The position numbers were made by a program, and so were the translations under genes. 64,000 nucleotides of DNA from Bacteroidales bacterium (lineage in GTDB: Bacteria; Bacteroidota; Bacteroidia; Bacteroidales; F082). Of the stretch, positions 9,592 to 19,934 are shown piece by piece (position 1 is the first letter of the stretch; the number at the start of each line of letters is the position of its first letter). The notes beneath the pieces were generated by a model. It was not told the DNA's origin. It ran no database searches and worked only from the letters and a program-made list of their open reading frames with translations. The DNA lies in contig JAFTUF010000013.1 of NCBI GenBank assembly GCA_017466405.1, positions 55,603 to 119,602 of the forward strand, in the 5' to 3' direction.

Positions 9592-11175
9592 ATGAAGAAA
9601 GCTTTATTATTTCTAACTCTATTATTGCCTTTTGTTTTAAAAGCACAGATTTGCGAAGTGTCAGGAAATCAAGAAGGTTTATGGGATTGCGATACTGTGA
9701 TGGTGGTTGGCGATGTTGTTGTCCCTGAAGAAAGCAGTTTAACAATTGCTGAGGGTACACAGATTATTTTTCAAGATTATTACTCTATTCTCGTAAAAGG
9801 TTCTTTTGAAGCTGTTGGTTGTGAAAATGATTCTATCTATTTCACCGTTGCCGACACTACTGGTTTTCATATCTGGAATTCCGGTGATGGAGGTTGGAAT
9901 GCCGTTATTTTCCAAGATGTTAAGATTCCGGTTTTGATGGATTATTGCCATTTCTCATACGGTAAGGCTGCCGAGGAAATGTCACGCGGCGGTGCTGTAA
10001 GAATCTATGATAGCGAAGATGTTACCATCAGTAATTGTACTTTCTATCATAACTTTACAAGAGAAAAAGGCGGCGCTTTGTATGCAGAGAACTCTAATAT
10101 TAAAATATCGAATTGTGAGGTGGATGGTAATTTAGGTTATAACGAAGACGCTGCTTATATGCATGGCGGTGGTTTCCAATTTCTTAAATGTACTGTGAAT
10201 ATGGAAGATATGTATTTCCATGATAATTATTGCAGCTCTTGTTATGGTGGCGGTGTCAACTTCGACAGTTGCAGCGTTGTGGTTAATAAGGCTGTCTTCG
10301 AAGATAATTATGCTGTCAATGCTGGCGGAATGGGAATCCAACGAAGCAATAATTTTGAAGTGAGAATTTCTAATGTTTTGTTAAACAATAATATTGCTTA
10401 TCATTATGGCGGCGCTATGGCAATGGCAACCTCATCTCCTCTGATTCAGAATGTGACGATGGTTAATAACTATACTATCGCTGCTGGTGGCGGAGCGATG
10501 CAGTTCTTCAGCGAGGCACGCCCTGTTTTCAAAAACTGTATCATCTGGGGCAACGATTGGTATGAGTCACAAGATACCTTCGATGACGGTTCGCAGATTT
10601 TCGTCTGGGGTAGCGACTGCGCTCCGGAGTTCTACTACTCCGTTCTTGAAGGCGGATTGAAACAGATTCATGGTAATCAATTTGTTGCACAATATGATTA
10701 TGAGACTATGGTTGAGGCAGATCCTATGTTTGTAGATACTGTAAACCGCAATTTCCAACTCTTGGATGGTAGCCCTGCTATAAATCGTGGAACTATAGAT
10801 ACTACAGGATTATCAATTCCTCTAACTGACCTCGCAGGAAACCAAAGAATTATAGGCGATAGAATTGATATGGGTTGCTACGAATCTAACGTCACTTCCT
10901 TAAAAGAAATTAACAATGTTAATGTTAATATTTATCCTAATCCAATAAATTCTAATTCTGTTTGTGAATTTTTATTAAGAAATGAATCAGATGTTAATGT
11001 TAAAATTTATGACCAAAAAGCATCATTAATTTTCTTTAAGAATTATGGAGAGATGAAACCTGGAATGAATGAAATCCGTATGTCTGATTTTATTGAATCA
11101 TTACAAAAAAATAATATCTATTTCTTAAGCATTGAATCAGAAGAAGAAACTTTAAATATTAAATTTATATACTAA
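9592..11175 (+). CDS. T9SS-exported right-handed beta-helix protein
   Basis: 527 residues. A signal peptide (1-18, ending LKAQ) is followed by repeated parallel beta-helix coils of the Pmp-like type: GGAVRIYDSEDVTISNCTFY, GGALYAENSNIKISNC, GGGFQFLKCTVN and GGAMAMATSSPLIQNVTMVN. The region 385-430 (GSPAINRGTIDTTGLSIPL, then DLAGNQRIIGDRIDMGCYE) is the choice-of-anchor-Q-type ending seen in such proteins. The last ~75 residues are a T9SS type A sorting domain beginning NINVYPNP-like (NVNIYPNPINSN). It is expected to cross the outer membrane and be surface-anchored or released. No catalytic residues of polysaccharide lyases were recognised, so substrate binding or adhesion remains a guess. Confidence 0.85.
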   Translation: MKKALLFLTLLLPFVLKAQICEVSGNQEGLWDCDTVMVVGDVVVPEESSLTIAEGTQIIFQDYYSILVKGSFEAVGCENDSIYFTVADTTGFHIWNSGDGGWNAVIFQDVKIPVLMDYCHFSYGKAAEEMSRGGAVRIYDSEDVTISNCTFYHNFTREKGGALYAENSNIKISNCEVDGNLGYNEDAAYMHGGGFQFLKCTVNMEDMYFHDNYCSSCYGGGVNFDSCSVVVNKAVFEDNYAVNAGGMGIQRSNNFEVRISNVLLNNNIAYHYGGAMAMATSSPLIQNVTMVNNYTIAAGGGAMQFFSEARPVFKNCIIWGNDWYESQDTFDDGSQIFVWGSDCAPEFYYSVLEGGLKQIHGNQFVAQYDYETMVEADPMFVDTVNRNFQLLDGSPAINRGTIDTTGLSIPLTDLAGNQRIIGDRIDMGCYESNVTSLKEINNVNVNIYPNPINSNSVCEFLLRNESDVNVKIYDQKASLIFFKNYGEMKPGMNEIRMSDFIESLQKNNIYFLSIESEEETLNIKFIY

Positions 11176-11176
11176 A

Positions 11177-11211
11177 TGCATTATGAATTATGCATTATGA
11201 ATTATGCATTA
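11177..11211. repeat. Heptamer array, TGMATTA family, 5 units
   Basis: Alternating TGCATTA and TGAATTA units. The array runs from just after the previous stop codon to the A of the yfhO start codon. It creates a spurious in-frame upstream ATG at 11190. Confidence 0.9.
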
Positions 11212-13676
11212 TGAAGAACAACCTATTAAAAAACAAACAATTACTCGGAATAGTATTTGCGATAATCGCTTTTGCAGCTATCACATTAGTTTATTTTACT
11301 CCAATATTGGAAGGTAAAAGAATCAAACAACACGATATTGAGATGTACAAAGGTATGTCTCAAGAAATCAATGACTTCAGAGAAGAAACTGGTGAGCAGT
11401 CTCTTTGGACAAACTCCATGTTCGGAGGAATGCCTGCCTGGAATATCGGAGTTCAACAGAATTCTAACTTGATGACTTACGTCCAGAAAATCATTGGCTT
11501 AGGATTCCCAAGTCCTATAATGTCGGTCTTTATCAGTATGTTGGGATTCTTCATCTTGCTTCTTGTCCTCGATTGTAAAATATGGATTAGTTTCATAGGC
11601 GCTCTTGCTTACGGATTTACGTCTTATCTCTTCATCGTGATGGGTGCCGGTCATAACTCAAAAGCTGTAGCTATGGCTTATATGGCTCCCGTAATCGCAG
11701 GTATCATAATGACTTACAAAGGAAAATATCTCTGGGGCGCAGTGTTGACAGCAATAGCTCTAGCTTTGGAAATAAGAGCGGGTCACTTACAGATTACTTA
11801 CTATCTATTTATCGTAGTGTTGATTTTTGTCATAGCAGAATTTATTGAAACAATAAAAAATAAGAAATATACCGAATTCTTCAAAGCAAGCGGAATCCTT
11901 GTCTGTGCAGCGATTTTGGCAATTCTTACAAGTACTACAACGCTTTATGCAAATTATGAATTTGGTAAAGAAACAATGCGTGGTAAACCTGTTCTTACAG
12001 AAAATGTTGAAAATCAGACTCGTGGTCTCGACAGAGATTATGTAACTCAATGGAGTTATGGTATCGGTGAGACTTGGAGTTTGATGATTCCAAATGTTAA
12101 AGGCGGTGCCTCGGCTTATATCGGAAACGACGATCCTGCTTTGGAAAGTGCCGACCCTCGTTTCCGTTCTATGATTGCGCAAAACAATGCTTACTGGGGC
12201 GACCAGCCTGGAACAAGTGGCCCTATTTACGTTGGCGCAATAGTGTGTTTCCTCTTCATACTTGGTCTTTTCGTTGTGAAAGGAAAAATAAAATGGGTTC
12301 TGCTCATCGCTACAATCCTCTCAATATTATTGAGTTGGGGTAAAAACTTCATGGGCTTCACCGACTTCTTCCTCGATTATTTCCCTATGTATAATAAGTT
12401 CAGAGCTGTGTCGATGACGCTTGTTATAGCAGAGGTGTGTATGCCTATTTTGGCTTTCTTGGCTTTGGCAGAGATAATGAAAAATCCTGAGATCCTGAAG
12501 AAAAATATGGTTTATTTCTATGTTTCTCTTGGACTTACAGCAGGTCTGTGTTTGTTGTTCTACATCGCTCCTCAATTTTTCTTCAATTTCTTAAGTCAGG
12601 GCGAGGCTGCACAATTTGCTCAGTTGGGTGCAGGAAAAGACGGCGCTATCTATCAAACGTTCGCTAACGAACTTGAGAAAGTGCGTATGGCGATATTCAA
12701 GAAAGATGCTATAAGAAGTTTCTTGTTTATATCAATAGCTGCTATATTGTTGTTACTCAATGTTAAAGGTAAATTGAAAAACAACGCGATGTTTGCATTG
12801 CTCGCTGCTTTGGTGGTTTTCGATATGTTCCCAATAAACAAACGTTATCTTAATAACGACAATTTCATTGACAAACGCCGCTTCGAAAAGCCTTTCGTGA
12901 TGTCGGAATTAGATAAGCAGATTCTTCAAGATAATAGCTTGAACTACAGAGTGATGAATCTGACGACAAGTACATTCAACGATGCAAGTACTTCATATTT
13001 CCACAAGTCAATTGGTGGTTATCATGGTGCTAAACTTCGTCGTTATCAAGATATTATAAATCATTATCTTGGTGGAAATAATGTTGGCAGCGACGGCTTC
13101 TGGAATGTTATCAATATGTTAAATACAAAATATCTGATTACACCACAAAATAACAAACCTGCTGCTATGGCAAATCCTGATGCTTTCGGAAATGCTTGGA
13201 TTGTATCTGATATTAAATGGGTTGCAACTCCAAACGAAGAGATTGTAGCGATTGAAAATACTGATGTCAAAACAACAGCAATCATCAATGATGAGTTTAA
13301 GAATGTAATTGGAGATTTCAAACCATCGTTGTCAACTGGAACGATAAAATTGGATTCATACAAACCTAATGAATTGGTTTACAGCTTTAATTCTTCAAAA
13401 GATGAGTTAGTTGTATTTTCAGAGATATGGACAAGCAAAGGATGGACAATGTGGATTGACGGAAATGAATCTCCATTGATTAGAGCGGATTATATTTTAA
13501 GAGCTGCTGTTATTCCTGCTGGTAATCACGAAATTATGATGCGCTACGAACCAAAAATTTGGAAAGTCGGTAACACAATCCAATTCGTCTCATCATTGAT
13601 TTTAATCTTAGGTTTAATTGGTGCAATTGTAATAACATATAAAAAATCAAATGAGACAAAGTCTGTTGACTGTTGA
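11211..13676 (+). CDS. YfhO-family multi-pass membrane protein
   Basis: 821 residues from the ATG at 11211. An upstream ATG at 11190 exists but would translate the tandem repeat, so the downstream start is preferred. The N-terminus has a membrane anchor, then the conserved luminal region HDIEMYKGMSQEINDF and LWTNSMFGGMPAWNI, followed by many hydrophobic segments through ~residue 540 and a soluble beta-rich C-terminal part with a final membrane helix. YfhO proteins belong to the GT-C-like membrane family and in Gram-positives help glycosylate teichoic acids; in Bacteroidota they usually sit beside surface-glycan genes, as here. The C-terminal residues KSVDC and the stop codon are encoded by a heptamer array, so the tail has probably been altered by repeat insertion. 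Confidence 0.85.
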   Translation: MKNNLLKNKQLLGIVFAIIAFAAITLVYFTPILEGKRIKQHDIEMYKGMSQEINDFREETGEQSLWTNSMFGGMPAWNIGVQQNSNLMTYVQKIIGLGFPSPIMSVFISMLGFFILLLVLDCKIWISFIGALAYGFTSYLFIVMGAGHNSKAVAMAYMAPVIAGIIMTYKGKYLWGAVLTAIALALEIRAGHLQITYYLFIVVLIFVIAEFIETIKNKKYTEFFKASGILVCAAILAILTSTTTLYANYEFGKETMRGKPVLTENVENQTRGLDRDYVTQWSYGIGETWSLMIPNVKGGASAYIGNDDPALESADPRFRSMIAQNNAYWGDQPGTSGPIYVGAIVCFLFILGLFVVKGKIKWVLLIATILSILLSWGKNFMGFTDFFLDYFPMYNKFRAVSMTLVIAEVCMPILAFLALAEIMKNPEILKKNMVYFYVSLGLTAGLCLLFYIAPQFFFNFLSQGEAAQFAQLGAGKDGAIYQTFANELEKVRMAIFKKDAIRSFLFISIAAILLLLNVKGKLKNNAMFALLAALVVFDMFPINKRYLNNDNFIDKRRFEKPFVMSELDKQILQDNSLNYRVMNLTTSTFNDASTSYFHKSIGGYHGAKLRRYQDIINHYLGGNNVGSDGFWNVINMLNTKYLITPQNNKPAAMANPDAFGNAWIVSDIKWVATPNEEIVAIENTDVKTTAIINDEFKNVIGDFKPSLSTGTIKLDSYKPNELVYSFNSSKDELVVFSEIWTSKGWTMWIDGNESPLIRADYILRAAVIPAGNHEIMMRYEPKIWKVGNTIQFVSSLILILGLIGAIVITYKKSNETKSVDC

Positions 13677-13691
13677 CCGTTGTCTGTTGAC
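13664..13691. repeat. Heptamer array, TGTTGAC family, 4 units
   Basis: TGTTGAC, TGTTGAC, CGTTGTC, TGTTGAC. It overlaps the last codons and stop of the yfhO-like gene and ends 9 bp before the next start codon; it is preceded by GAGACAAAG, as is the array at 20469. Confidence 0.9.
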
Positions 13692-13700
13692 TTTATAGAA

Positions 13701-15038
13701 ATGAAACGTTTGCTAATCATAACATATTATTGGCCTCCGTCAGGTGGTTCGGGCGTTCAACGATGGTTGAAGATGTCGAAGTATTTGCCCGAAAATGGTT
13801 GGCAACCTGTTATTTACACTGCCGATGGAGCGGAATATCCGGTCGAGGATTTGTCATTGGAAAAAGATGTTGCTCCAGAAGCAGAGATTGTGCGTTATCC
13901 GATAATCGAGCCTTATTCGTTTTATAAGAAATTTTTAGGAATCAAGAAAGATGAGAAGATTAAGGCGGGATTTATCAACGAAGGAAAAAAGAAATCCGCT
14001 TGGAAAGAGAATATAAGTGTTTGGTTAAGAGGTAATTTGTTTATCCCAGATGCGCGTTGCTGGTGGATTCGTCCTTCGGTGAGATTTCTTAAAAATTATT
14101 TAGAAAAGAATCCTGTCGATGCTATTATCTCAACGGGTCCTCCTCATTCATTGCATCTGATTGCTAAGGAATTACATAAGAAATTTAACATTCCTTGGAT
14201 TGCTGACTTCCGCGATCCTTGGACTGACATTGATTTCTTTAGTGAATTAAAATTAACAAAAAGAAGTCTGAAGAAACATCATAGACTTCAATATCAGGTT
14301 CTTACTGAAGCAGACAAAGTAGTTACTGTTGGTTGGGACTGGGCTAAAGGTCTTGAAAGTCACGGCGCAAAAGATGTGGCGGTGATTACTAACGGTTACG
14401 ATTTTAATATTGACGAGAAGTCTGGCGATGTTGAATTGTCGAAAGAGTTTACGATGTCGCACGTGGGTATCGTTGGTGCTGCGAGAAATGCAGTCGTCTT
14501 TTGGGAAGCCCTCGGCGAATTGATAAAAGATAATTCTTTGGAAGATTTTTCTAAATTATTAAAAATTAGATTGATAGGTCAGGTAGATAATTCTGTCATT
14601 GAATCTGTAAAGAAAAATAATTTGGAAAATAATGTCGAGATAATTCCATATATTCCTCACGAAAAAGTAATTAAAGAACAATGTTCGTCACAGGTTTTGT
14701 TACTTTTTGTTAACAATTCACCTAATGCGAAAGGTATTCTCACAGGAAAGATTTTCGAATATATGGCATCGGGACGTCCGATCTTGGCAATCGGTCCGAA
14801 AGACGGTGACACTGCGATAATTCTTGAAAAGACAAATTCTGGTCTCATCGTCGATTTCGATGATAAGGAAGGAATGAAAAATATTATCATTGATTTATTT
14901 AATAAGTTTAAAGAGAATCAATTGGTTACAAAGAAAAATGAAATTGTTGAAAAATATTCTAGAAGGGCTCTTGCGAAGGAATATGTTCAGCTTATCGAAA
15001 ACACTGTGGAGACGCGTCAATTACACCAAAAAATATAA
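13701..15038 (+). CDS. Glycosyltransferase, GT-B fold (family 4 type)
   Basis: 445 residues from the ATG at 13701; a TTG at 13680 would add residues translated from the repeat. The N-terminal motif YYWPPSGGSGVQRWLKMSKY is characteristic of GT4-like enzymes of Bacteroidota, and the C-terminal half contains the nucleotide-sugar region NSPNAKGILTGKIFEYMASG plus RPILAIGP, the usual E-x7-E-type donor site region. It is cytoplasmic and probably adds a sugar to a lipid-linked surface glycan. The last 12 residues (from VETRQ) are encoded inside an inverted-repeat element at 15009-15060, so the original C-terminus was probably different. Confidence 0.88.
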   Translation: MKRLLIITYYWPPSGGSGVQRWLKMSKYLPENGWQPVIYTADGAEYPVEDLSLEKDVAPEAEIVRYPIIEPYSFYKKFLGIKKDEKIKAGFINEGKKKSAWKENISVWLRGNLFIPDARCWWIRPSVRFLKNYLEKNPVDAIISTGPPHSLHLIAKELHKKFNIPWIADFRDPWTDIDFFSELKLTKRSLKKHHRLQYQVLTEADKVVTVGWDWAKGLESHGAKDVAVITNGYDFNIDEKSGDVELSKEFTMSHVGIVGAARNAVVFWEALGELIKDNSLEDFSKLLKIRLIGQVDNSVIESVKKNNLENNVEIIPYIPHEKVIKEQCSSQVLLLFVNNSPNAKGILTGKIFEYMASGRPILAIGPKDGDTAIILEKTNSGLIVDFDDKEGMKNIIIDLFNKFKENQLVTKKNEIVEKYSRRALAKEYVQLIENTVETRQLHQKI

Positions 15039-15060
15039 ACAATATGTAATTGACAGTCTC
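15009..15060. repeat. ~52-bp inverted-repeat element (GAGACG family), copy 1
   Basis: The left arm (15009-15025) and right arm (15045-15060) read GAGACGCGTCAATTACA and TGTAATTGACAGTCTC. The core CCAAAAAATATAAACAATA is nearly identical, inverted, in the copy at 62217-62267. It lies across the 3' end of the glycosyltransferase gene. Confidence 0.85.
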
Positions 15061-15081
15061 ATTTTTAAAATAAATTAAGAA

Positions 15082-15840
15082 ATGAGCGAAATAAAAATTA
15101 TCATACAAGCTCGAACTGGTTCGACTCGGCTTCCTCAGAAAATGATACTTCCGTTTTATGAGGAAAATGGTATTTTCTCGTTGATACTTAAAAGATTAAC
15201 ATCTGCAATAAATATAGAGGATATTATTCTCGCGACTTCTACAAATGTTAATAATGATGTGTTAGAAGACATCGCTAGAAGTTACGGAGTGAATTGTTTT
15301 CGTGGCTCTGAAAATGATGTGCTTCAACGTTTTATCGACGCTGCAAACAAATTCAACGCTGCTAAGATAATAAGAGTCTGCGCCGATAATCCTTTCTTAG
15401 ACGTGGATTATCTTAATTTTCTTATAGATAATTTTAAGAAATCGGATTGCGATTATATGTCGTTCATGACTTCCAAAGGAACTCCAACTATTAAAACTCA
15501 TTATGGATTCTGGGCTGAAGCAGTGACTCTCAATGCTTTGGAAAAAGTTAAATCAATGACAGACGAGAATCTTTATCATGAGCATGTGACGAACTTCATC
15601 TATGCAAATCCTAATGATTTTAACATAAAATTTTTTAACATTCCTGAAGAGATAGATAGTCACGATGATATAAGATTGACGATTGACACTAAAGTCGATT
15701 TTGATATTCAGAAAGAAATTTTTAACGTTATTTATAAAAAGAATCCGTCTTTTAATGCTTCTGATGTAGTTGCTTTTTTGAATGAAAATCAGCAGTATAT
15801 GAAGATTATGAGAGACGAGATTTTAAAGAATCAAAAATAG
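15082..15840 (+). CDS. SpsF-like cytidylyltransferase (CMP-sugar activation)
   Basis: 252 residues. The N-terminal IIIQARTGSTRLPQKM is the nucleotide-binding signature of the SpsF/NeuA/KdsB cytidylyltransferase superfamily, followed by ATSTNVNNDVLEDIA, the GSENDVLQRF turn and RVCADNPFLD. Such enzymes activate a nonulosonic acid or related sugar with CTP. The next gene, 3 nt downstream, is a NeuB/SpsE-type synthase, and a KdsC-like phosphatase follows, so the three plausibly make a CMP-nonulosonate. The exact sugar (legionaminic-, pseudaminic- or sialic-acid-like) cannot be read from the sequence. Confidence 0.85.
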   Translation: MSEIKIIIQARTGSTRLPQKMILPFYEENGIFSLILKRLTSAINIEDIILATSTNVNNDVLEDIARSYGVNCFRGSENDVLQRFIDAANKFNAAKIIRVCADNPFLDVDYLNFLIDNFKKSDCDYMSFMTSKGTPTIKTHYGFWAEAVTLNALEKVKSMTDENLYHEHVTNFIYANPNDFNIKFFNIPEEIDSHDDIRLTIDTKVDFDIQKEIFNVIYKKNPSFNASDVVAFLNENQQYMKIMRDEILKNQK

Positions 15841-15843
15841 AAT

Positions 15844-16887
15844 ATGGGAAACGGAACATATATAATAGGTGAGATTGGTCAGAATCATAATGGTTCTGTT
15901 GATATTGCGAAACTCATTGTGGAGTTGGTCTCTCGTCCTGTCAGGGAAGAATATTTCGGCATTGATTTGCAACCTATGAATGCCGTGAAGATGACAAAAC
16001 GCGACCTTGCGCATGAACTCTCCGATTCACAGATGTCGCGTGTTTACGACTCACCTAATTCATTTGGAAGAACTTACGGTGAACATCGTGCTTTCTTAGA
16101 ACTCTCCGATGAACAACATTTTGAGGTTTATAAATTCGCTAAGGAAAGAGGACTTGATTTTGTCGAGACATTATGCGCTCCTTCTTGTCTTAGCATAATG
16201 AAACTATTCTCTCCTGATTATCTGAAAGTTGCAAGTCGTGATATGACAAATATTCCATTGTTGGAAGCTCTTGCTGAAACAAAAATCCCAATGATTTTGT
16301 CAACGGGAATGGCAGGAAAAAAAGAACTCGATGAGGCTTTGGATGTCATTACAAAATATCATAGCAATATTTCAATACTTCATTGTGTTTCTCAATATCC
16401 TACGCATCCGAAGAATTTGAATCTCAATACTATAACATATTTAAAAAAGAATTATCCTCAATATAAGATTGGTTTTTCTGATCATACCATCGGAATTTCA
16501 GCACCAGTCGCTGCTATTGCAATGGGCGCGGAAATCATTGAGAAACACGTCACTATCGACAGAAGAATGAAAGGTACAGACCAAGCCGGTTCTTTAGGTC
16601 CTGACGGCGTGAACAGAATGATTCGCGATATCAGAATCACTGAAATGTCGATGGGAAGGGAAGAGATCTTCATCGAGCCTGATGTTAAAAGCAGCAAGAT
16701 AAAACTTGAACGTTCCATCGCAACAAATATAAATCTTAAAATAGGTGACATAATCACTGAAAACGATATTCATCTTTTAAGTCCTGGTGATGGTTTTAAA
16801 TGGTCTGAACGACAATTTGTTATAGGTAAGAAAGTTAAAGTCGAGATACCAAGAAACGAAATTATATATCCTCAAAATTTAGAATAG
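15844..16887 (+). CDS. NeuB/SpsE-family nonulosonic acid synthase
   Basis: 347 residues. This family condenses phosphoenolpyruvate with an N-acyl hexosamine to give a nine-carbon acid. It has the N-terminal TIM barrel (IGEIGQNHNGSVDIAKLI; LSTGMAGKKELDEAL; IGFSDHTIGIS; EKHVTIDRRMKGTDQAGS) and a C-terminal antifreeze-like SAF domain (~residues 285-347, RSIATNINLKIGDIITENDI). Relative to textbook NeuB, ~35 residues replace the usual GADAVKFQ segment (VREEYFGIDLQPMNAVKMTK then DLAHELSDSQ), which may mark a distinct subfamily. It starts 3 nt after spsF-like and touches the phosphatase gene end to end. Confidence 0.9.
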   Translation: MGNGTYIIGEIGQNHNGSVDIAKLIVELVSRPVREEYFGIDLQPMNAVKMTKRDLAHELSDSQMSRVYDSPNSFGRTYGEHRAFLELSDEQHFEVYKFAKERGLDFVETLCAPSCLSIMKLFSPDYLKVASRDMTNIPLLEALAETKIPMILSTGMAGKKELDEALDVITKYHSNISILHCVSQYPTHPKNLNLNTITYLKKNYPQYKIGFSDHTIGISAPVAAIAMGAEIIEKHVTIDRRMKGTDQAGSLGPDGVNRMIRDIRITEMSMGREEIFIEPDVKSSKIKLERSIATNINLKIGDIITENDIHLLSPGDGFKWSERQFVIGKKVKVEIPRNEIIYPQNLE

Positions 16888-17854
<967 letters not shown>

Positions 17855-17855
<1 letters not shown>

Positions 17856-19159
17856 TGAAATATAGTAAGCTCGATGTTTTGGAGATAAATCGTATCTCGC
17901 AGATTGTCAAAGAGAAACAACCATCTTTGTTTAAGCAGATTTGTATCTTCATCGGGCAGTTGTTTTATTATACTTTCGTCGTCCATTTTAAATATAAGTC
18001 ATTGCCTATCAATTATAAAGGTTTGTTGTTCTTTGGCGTTTCTCTCAACAACAGACGCTCCCTCGAACCGATAATTGATAAGGTGGAAAAAGACACTTAT
18101 CTTTATCTCAACAATCACGTCACCGATGTGCATAAAAGACGCGCCTGGTGGCATAGCATTCCTTATCTTCCTACCTTAATAAATCTTTACAAAAATTCTG
18201 ACAAAGAAAACAAAGCCCTGATTCTTAAATATTTCACCAGACTTTGGACGACATACGGACTTTATGAGATAGCAGGGGAGATGTTAGATAAATATAATGT
18301 AAAGGTTTTGGTTCTGGCAAACGACCATAATGACATTAACAGGTGTTTGATTTTTAATGCTTTAGAAAGAGGAATAAAGACAGTTTATGTGCAACACGCT
18401 TCTGTGAAGAAAGGATTTCCGAGATTAGATTTCGCATATTCTTTTTTAGATGGAAGAGAATCGTTGGAGAAATATGTTTATGCCGGAAAACCTGCTGGCG
18501 AAGTCTATCTCTCTGGCGGAGTTCGTTTCGATTTTCTTTACGATAAAATTGTTAAAAGAAATTATGACGTTAAGAAAATTGGAGTTGCGATTAATATGTT
18601 AGATGATTTTGAGAAAGTTAAAAAACTTTGTCTTTTCTTGAAACAAGAAGGTTACAGCGACTTGATACTTCGTCCGCATCCTCGTTATCAGCATCTTAAT
18701 TCAGAATGGTTAATAAAAAATAACATTGCGATTTCAAATCCTAAGGAAGAGTCGTCATACGATTTCATCGCGAATATTGACTTCATGATTTCTAACGAAT
18801 CCGCTATACATCTTGACGCTTCTATAATGTATTGTCCTACGGTGCTTTATAATATGTCAGCCACGTCCGTACTTGATGATTATAATTTTATTAAAAATAA
18901 TTTAGTAAAATTGGCAAATACGGATGAGGAATTATTAATGTTTATTAAGAATCCGAAAGATATACTTCCAACGAGAGAAGTCCTACAATATTACAATGCT
19001 TCTTCCAACACACATTTAGAAGGAAAGTTGGGAACCACTATAGCAAGATTTTTAGAATTACTCTGTCAAGGTAAAGAAAAACAATTTGATAAAGAACAAG
19101 GCTTCGTCAAGAACTCAGTTATTTATCATGAAATTGATGATTCTTATTTATCATCTTGA
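17855..19159 (+). CDS. Probable GT-B-type surface-glycan transferase
   Basis: 434 residues, starting with an ATGA-type overlap with the acyltransferase. Recognisable pieces are VLVLANDHNDINRCLIFNAL, KTVYVQHASVKKGFPRLDFA, LILRPHPRYQ and MISNESAIHLDASIMYCPTV: a GT-B arrangement reminiscent of CDP-glycerol glycerophosphotransferases and polysialyltransferases (conserved His in the N-domain, R-P-H-P in the C-domain, an E-S-A/S-x-H-L-D donor site). Given the CMP-sugar genes immediately upstream, transfer of the activated nonulosonate to a glycan is a reasonable inference. There is no signal peptide, so it is cytoplasmic or membrane-peripheral. Confidence 0.6.
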
Positions 19160-19220
19160 TAATTTCATCACGAAGCGGCGAACTTATCATATAGTTTCTT
19201 CCGTCTTTTGTTCCAAAGTT

Positions 19221-19934
19221 CTAAGACTCTAAAATTTCTCTTATCACGTGTGAGGCGCAAAAACATCCGAAGATGGCGGGCATGTATGATATTGTTCCCA
19301 CTGTAGCGATTTTATTCTCTGTCTGTTCTTCTATCGACACTGCGCTGTCGGCGACTTTCTCGGGCGAGAACACCACCGTAATACCTTCTCGTATCCCGAG
19401 TCGGTGAAGTCGTTTTCTAATATAAAACGCGAGACGACAGTTCCACGATTTCGAGATGTCGGCGATTTCTATCTTCGTCGGGTCGAACTTGCCGCCGGCT
19501 CCCATGCAACTCACAATTCTTTGTTTGTTTTGAACAGCGTAATACAAAAGAAACACCTTTGGAGCGAGAGTATCGATGGCATCTACCACGAAATCGAATT
19601 TCTGCTCCATCAAGTCGATGATAGGCTGGTCTTTGAGATATTGATTTATCGGTATCACCTCAACATTGGGGTTGATGTCGCGGATACGTTCAGCCATAAC
19701 CTCTACCTTCGGGCGTCCTATGGTGCTGTCCAAAGCGAGAAGCTGACGGTTCTTATTCGTGATGTTGACAGTGTCGCAATCCACTATTGTCATCTTTCCT
19801 ATACCAGCACGCGCCAATTGTTCAGCAGCATACGCGCCCACACCTCCAAGTCCGACAACAAGAACATGACTCGACGCCAATTTCTTAAAGCCTTCTTCTC
19901 CAACTAATAATTCTGTCCTTGAATACCAATTCAT
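19221..19934 (-). CDS. tcdA: tRNA threonylcarbamoyladenosine dehydratase
   Basis: 237 residues of the E1-like ThiF/MoeB fold. VLVVGLGGVGAYAAEQLARA is the ATP-binding glycine loop, followed by IVDCDTVNITNKNRQLLAL (typical N-x-x-R-Q adenylation site). The absence of a C-terminal rhodanese domain and the length match TcdA (CsdL/YgdL), which cyclises t6A at tRNA position 37. It overlaps tatD by 4 nt on the minus strand. The nearby nonulosonate genes converge on its 3' end without an obvious hairpin terminator. Confidence 0.9.
   Translation of the reverse strand: MNWYSRTELLVGEEGFKKLASSHVLVVGLGGVGAYAAEQLARAGIGKMTIVDCDTVNITNKNRQLLALDSTIGRPKVEVMAERIRDINPNVEVIPINQYLKDQPIIDLMEQKFDFVVDAIDTLAPKVFLLYYAVQNKQRIVSCMGAGGKFDPTKIEIADISKSWNCRLAFYIRKRLHRLGIREGITVVFSPEKVADSAVSIEEQTENKIATVGTISYMPAIFGCFCASHVIREILES

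Noticed and set aside
11190-11210. Upstream start for the yfhO-like gene
   Set aside because: The extra residues MHYELCI are the translation of the TGMATTA heptamer array.
19160-19220. Terminator between the convergent GT-B-like gene and tcdA
   Set aside because: No hairpin with a U-tract could be found in this short gap.
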